From an uncultured Clostridia bacterium (GTDB lineage Bacteria > Bacillota_I > Bacilli_A > RF39 > UBA660): DNA of 7,516 nt. The DNA lies in NCBI GenBank assembly GCA_946533175.1, contig CAMNBS010000044.1:1-7516 (forward strand). The letters run 5' to 3'. A program made the position numbers and the translations under genes. The notes beneath the pieces were generated by a model. That model did not search any database. It was given only the letters and a program-made list of their open reading frames with translations, and was not told the DNA's origin. Of this stretch, positions 6,041 to 7,516 are shown piece after piece. Position 1 is the first letter of the stretch. Each line of letters opens with the position of its first letter.

Positions 6041-7327
6041 ATGGCATTAACAGAAAAAAATTATAAAAATAGATTAATTGATTTAAAAATTAAAAGATAT
6101 CTTAATGTTTTTGGAGCAATATGCATTGAAGGACCTAAATGGTGTGGAAAAACATGGACATCCCTTAATCATGCCAATAGTGTAGTTTATATAACGGATA
6201 AAGAAAGTCGAAATTTAGCAAAAATTAATCCTAAGTATATTTTTAACGATAATAAACCACAACTAATTGATGAATGGCAACTAGTTCCAGAAATATGGGA
6301 TTCTGTTAGGCATGAGTGCGATAGTGTTCCAAAAAAAGGTAATTTTATATTAACGGGATCAACAACCTTAAGAAAAGATGATAAAAATCAAAAAGTTTTT
6401 CATTCTGGTGCAGGAAGAATTGCAAGATTAAAAATGTATACAATGAGTTTATATGAGTCAGGTAACTCAACAGGCGACGTTTCAATAATGGATATGTATA
6501 ATAATACAGTTAATTGCAAATATATAAGAAAAATTGAACTTACTGATTTAGCCCAGTTAATTATTCGTGGTGGATGGCCAGCAAACATGGAAAATGTCAA
6601 TGATGAAGATGCGAGTTTAATACCTAAGAACTATATTCAATCAATAATTGAATCTGATATGAATGATGGAGAAAATAAAGTGCGAGATGGTCATATTATG
6701 ATGATGATATTAAGATCACTTGCCCGAAATGAATCAACTATTGCTGGCAGTAAAACAATTGTTAAAGATATTGAGAATTATGAAAATGAAGAAGAATTAG
6801 TAAAAAGTAGAACGACCATCAGTGATTATATTGACGTTTTAAATAGACTTCATTTGATTGAAAATCAAGAAGCTTTTAGTATCAATTATCGATCATCTAA
6901 TAGAGTAGGAAAATCTTCTAAACGTCATTTTACAGATCCATCACTTGCATGTGCACTATTAAACTTAAGTTGTGACAAATTGATGAAAGATCTTAAAACT
7001 TTTGGATTATTGTTTGAAGCACTTGTTGAACGAGATCTTAGAATATATATGGATTATTTAGATGGTAAATTATATCATTTTAGAGATAATAATACTGGCG
7101 ATGAAGTTGATGCAATAATTGAATTTAATGATGGAGAATATGGAGCAATAGAAATTAAATTAAGTTCAGATGGTGTGTCTGATGCAAAGAAAAGTTTAAT
7201 GAAATTTTATGACAATGTTCAAAAAAAGCCAAGATTTATGTGTATTATTGTTGGGTATTATGAAGCAGTAATTCAAGATCCAGAAACAGGAATTTATATT
7301 CTTCCAATTACTTCTTTAAAAGCTTAA
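6041..7327 (+). CDS. AAA_14/DUF4143-family ATPase
   Basis: A 428-residue protein typical of the AAA_14-DUF4143 class in domain order and length. Walker A is GPKWCGKT (31-38). Walker B is LIDEWQ (75-80), followed by VPEIWDSVR. Sensor 1 is FILTGSTT (102-109). Then come GRIARLKMYTMSLYE (125-139), LIIRGGWP (173-180), a winged-helix-like stretch (about 216-275), TDPSLACALLNL (298-309), FGLLFEALVERDLR (321-334) and YHFRDNNTGDEVDAIIE (345-361). It ends with AIEIKLSSD (369-377); Asp357, Glu371 and Lys373 fit the PD-(D/E)XK-like pattern seen at the end of this family. The cellular role of these ATPases is not settled and no membrane segment is visible, so it is likely cytoplasmic. The ATG follows AAGAGGAG by 6 nt, and it ends in tandem TAA codons. 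It sits alone between duplicated typA terminators, with dyads over its promoter. Confidence 0.9.
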   Translation: MALTEKNYKNRLIDLKIKRYLNVFGAICIEGPKWCGKTWTSLNHANSVVYITDKESRNLAKINPKYIFNDNKPQLIDEWQLVPEIWDSVRHECDSVPKKGNFILTGSTTLRKDDKNQKVFHSGAGRIARLKMYTMSLYESGNSTGDVSIMDMYNNTVNCKYIRKIELTDLAQLIIRGGWPANMENVNDEDASLIPKNYIQSIIESDMNDGENKVRDGHIMMMILRSLARNESTIAGSKTIVKDIENYENEEELVKSRTTISDYIDVLNRLHLIENQEAFSINYRSSNRVGKSSKRHFTDPSLACALLNLSCDKLMKDLKTFGLLFEALVERDLRIYMDYLDGKLYHFRDNNTGDEVDAIIEFNDGEYGAIEIKLSSDGVSDAKKSLMKFYDNVQKKPRFMCIIVGYYEAVIQDPETGIYILPITSLKA

Positions 7328-7334
7328 TAATTTG

Positions 7335-7362
7335 AAGCTGCTAGAAATAACTAGTGGTTTTT
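7335..7362 (+). repeat. Direct repeat, right copy
   Basis: This is the second copy of the typA 3'-end repeat (5910-5937), starting 7 bases after the ATPase gene and with one A-to-G change at 7356. It is not in a coding frame here. Similarity stops abruptly on the left: 7325-7334 is unrelated to the corresponding typA codons apart from scattered bases. Confidence 0.9.
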
Positions 7363-7363
7363 T
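7335..7363 (+). terminator. Terminator of the ATPase gene (duplicated typA terminator)
   Basis: CTGCTAG (7338-7344) pairs with CTAGTGG (7351-7357) around AAATAA, extended by A/T and G-U pairs, with T7358-7363 as the U-tract. The only change from the typA copy (A to G at 7356) replaces a U-A pair with U-G, so the fold is kept. Confidence 0.7.
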
Positions 7364-7398
7364 ACATAAATGGAAAAGAAATACGAATAAAGAAAGTT

Positions 7399-7425
7399 AA
7401 GTAACTAGAAATAGTTACTTTTTTT
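7399..7425 (+). terminator. Strong rho-independent terminator
   Basis: An 8-bp perfect stem AAGTAACT (7399-7406) / AGTTACTT (7413-7420) with loop AGAAAT, followed by five more T bases (7421-7425). It lies 36 bases after the ATPase terminator and before the next gene, so it acts as a second terminator in tandem or as the ancestral end of the typA unit. Confidence 0.85.
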
Positions 7426-7426
7426 A

Positions 7427-7456
7427 TCGACAATTGTTATTTATTTATGATAAACT
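7427..7456 (+). promoter_or_regulatory. Candidate promoter of the right-edge gene
   Basis: TCGACA (7427-7432), an 18-bp spacer and TAAACT (7451-7456) with an extended TG at 7448-7449. An overlapping alternative is TTGTTA (7434-7439) with TATTAT (7456-7461) at 16 bp. The sequence does not separate the two. Confidence 0.45.
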
Positions 7457-7481
7457 ATTATTATATAGTAGAGGTAATGTA

Positions 7482-7516
7482 GTGAATAAAAAGGTTTTTG
7501 CTGAAAAATTAGGATT
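7482..7516 (+). CDS. N-terminal start of an unidentified protein (partial)
   Basis: A GTG start at 7482 is preceded 6 nt upstream by AGAGGT (7470-7475). Eleven complete codons are visible, reading MNKKVFAEKLG. A promoter-like region lies just upstream and a strong terminator before that, so this looks like an independent transcription unit. The visible residues are too few for a family call. An upstream ATG at 7477 is out of frame and meets TAG immediately. Confidence 0.6.
   Translation, partial: MNKKVFAEKLG

Larger units (their letters stand above)
5931..7355 (+). mobile_element. Candidate single-gene cassette inserted at the typA terminator
   Basis: The segment between equivalent points of the two 28-bp direct repeats is 1425 bp. 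It holds one ATPase gene, its dyad-studded promoter and one terminator copy. The arrangement resembles elements that insert at the 3' end of a conserved gene and leave an att-like duplication that keeps the host gene and terminator intact. No integrase or transposase and no terminal inverted repeats are visible, so any mobilisation would be in trans or by homologous exchange. The boundaries are defined only by the repeat, and the insertion itself is inferred. Confidence 0.4.

Noticed and set aside
6400..6600. Minus-strand open frame of 66 codons
   Set aside because: It is the complement of the ATPase coding sequence, without start signals or family features.
5931..7355. Classical insertion sequence
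   Set aside because: There is no transposase, no terminal inverted repeats at the edges, and the direct repeat (28 bp, gene-end sequence) is longer than common IS target duplications. Kept only as a candidate cassette.
7370..7390. Tiny open frame ATG...TAA of six codons between the two right-hand terminators
   Set aside because: It has no ribosome binding site and lies downstream of a terminator; six codons in AT-rich DNA are expected by chance.

Overview
The window is AT-rich, gene-dense DNA from a low-GC Firmicute-type bacterium. The evidence is strong AGGAGG-like ribosome binding sites, sigma-A promoters that mostly carry an extended -10 (TG-N-TANAAT), A/T-ending codons and TypA/U32/GlsB/FeoA-type proteins. 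The style fits gut Bacilli such as Erysipelotrichia or RF39-like lineages, but the exact taxon is inference. All complete genes end in TAA or TAG and use TGG for Trp, so the standard bacterial code fits. No stretch over 300 bases lacks a gene, and I see no rRNA, tRNA, CRISPR array or transposase.

Layout: (1) 3-107, the C-terminal end of an unidentified plus-strand gene, which converges on a minus-strand GlsB/YeaQ-type small membrane protein (135-380); a strong bidirectional hairpin lies between them. (2) A divergent promoter region (about 400-484) serves GlsB and a small FeoA-domain protein (497-751). (3) A 710-residue U32-family protein (809-2941), probably an Fe-S RNA-hydroxylation enzyme rather than a true protease. 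(4) A secreted protein with a C39/papain-like Cys-His-Asp pattern (2998-4053). (5) The ribosome-associated GTPase TypA/BipA (4127-5929). (6) An AAA_14/DUF4143-type ATPase (6041-7327). (7) A strong terminator and the first codons of another gene at the right edge (7482 on).

The genes do not look like one operon. Nearly every plus-strand gene has its own promoter placed so close to its ribosome binding site that predicted leaders are only about 13-23 nt.

The most interesting part is the right third. The ATPase gene sits between two near-identical 28-bp direct repeats (27/28 identical). The left copy is the 3' end of typA, including its stop codon and rho-independent terminator. The right copy is the ATPase's own terminator. 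Three regularly spaced 13-bp dyads (TGAA-N5-TTCA, exactly 23 bp apart) lead into the ATPase promoter, and the third covers the -35 box. The sequence therefore looks like a single-gene, self-regulated cassette that inserted at the typA terminator and duplicated it. The repeats, dyads and promoter are seen directly; the insertion history and autoregulation are inference.
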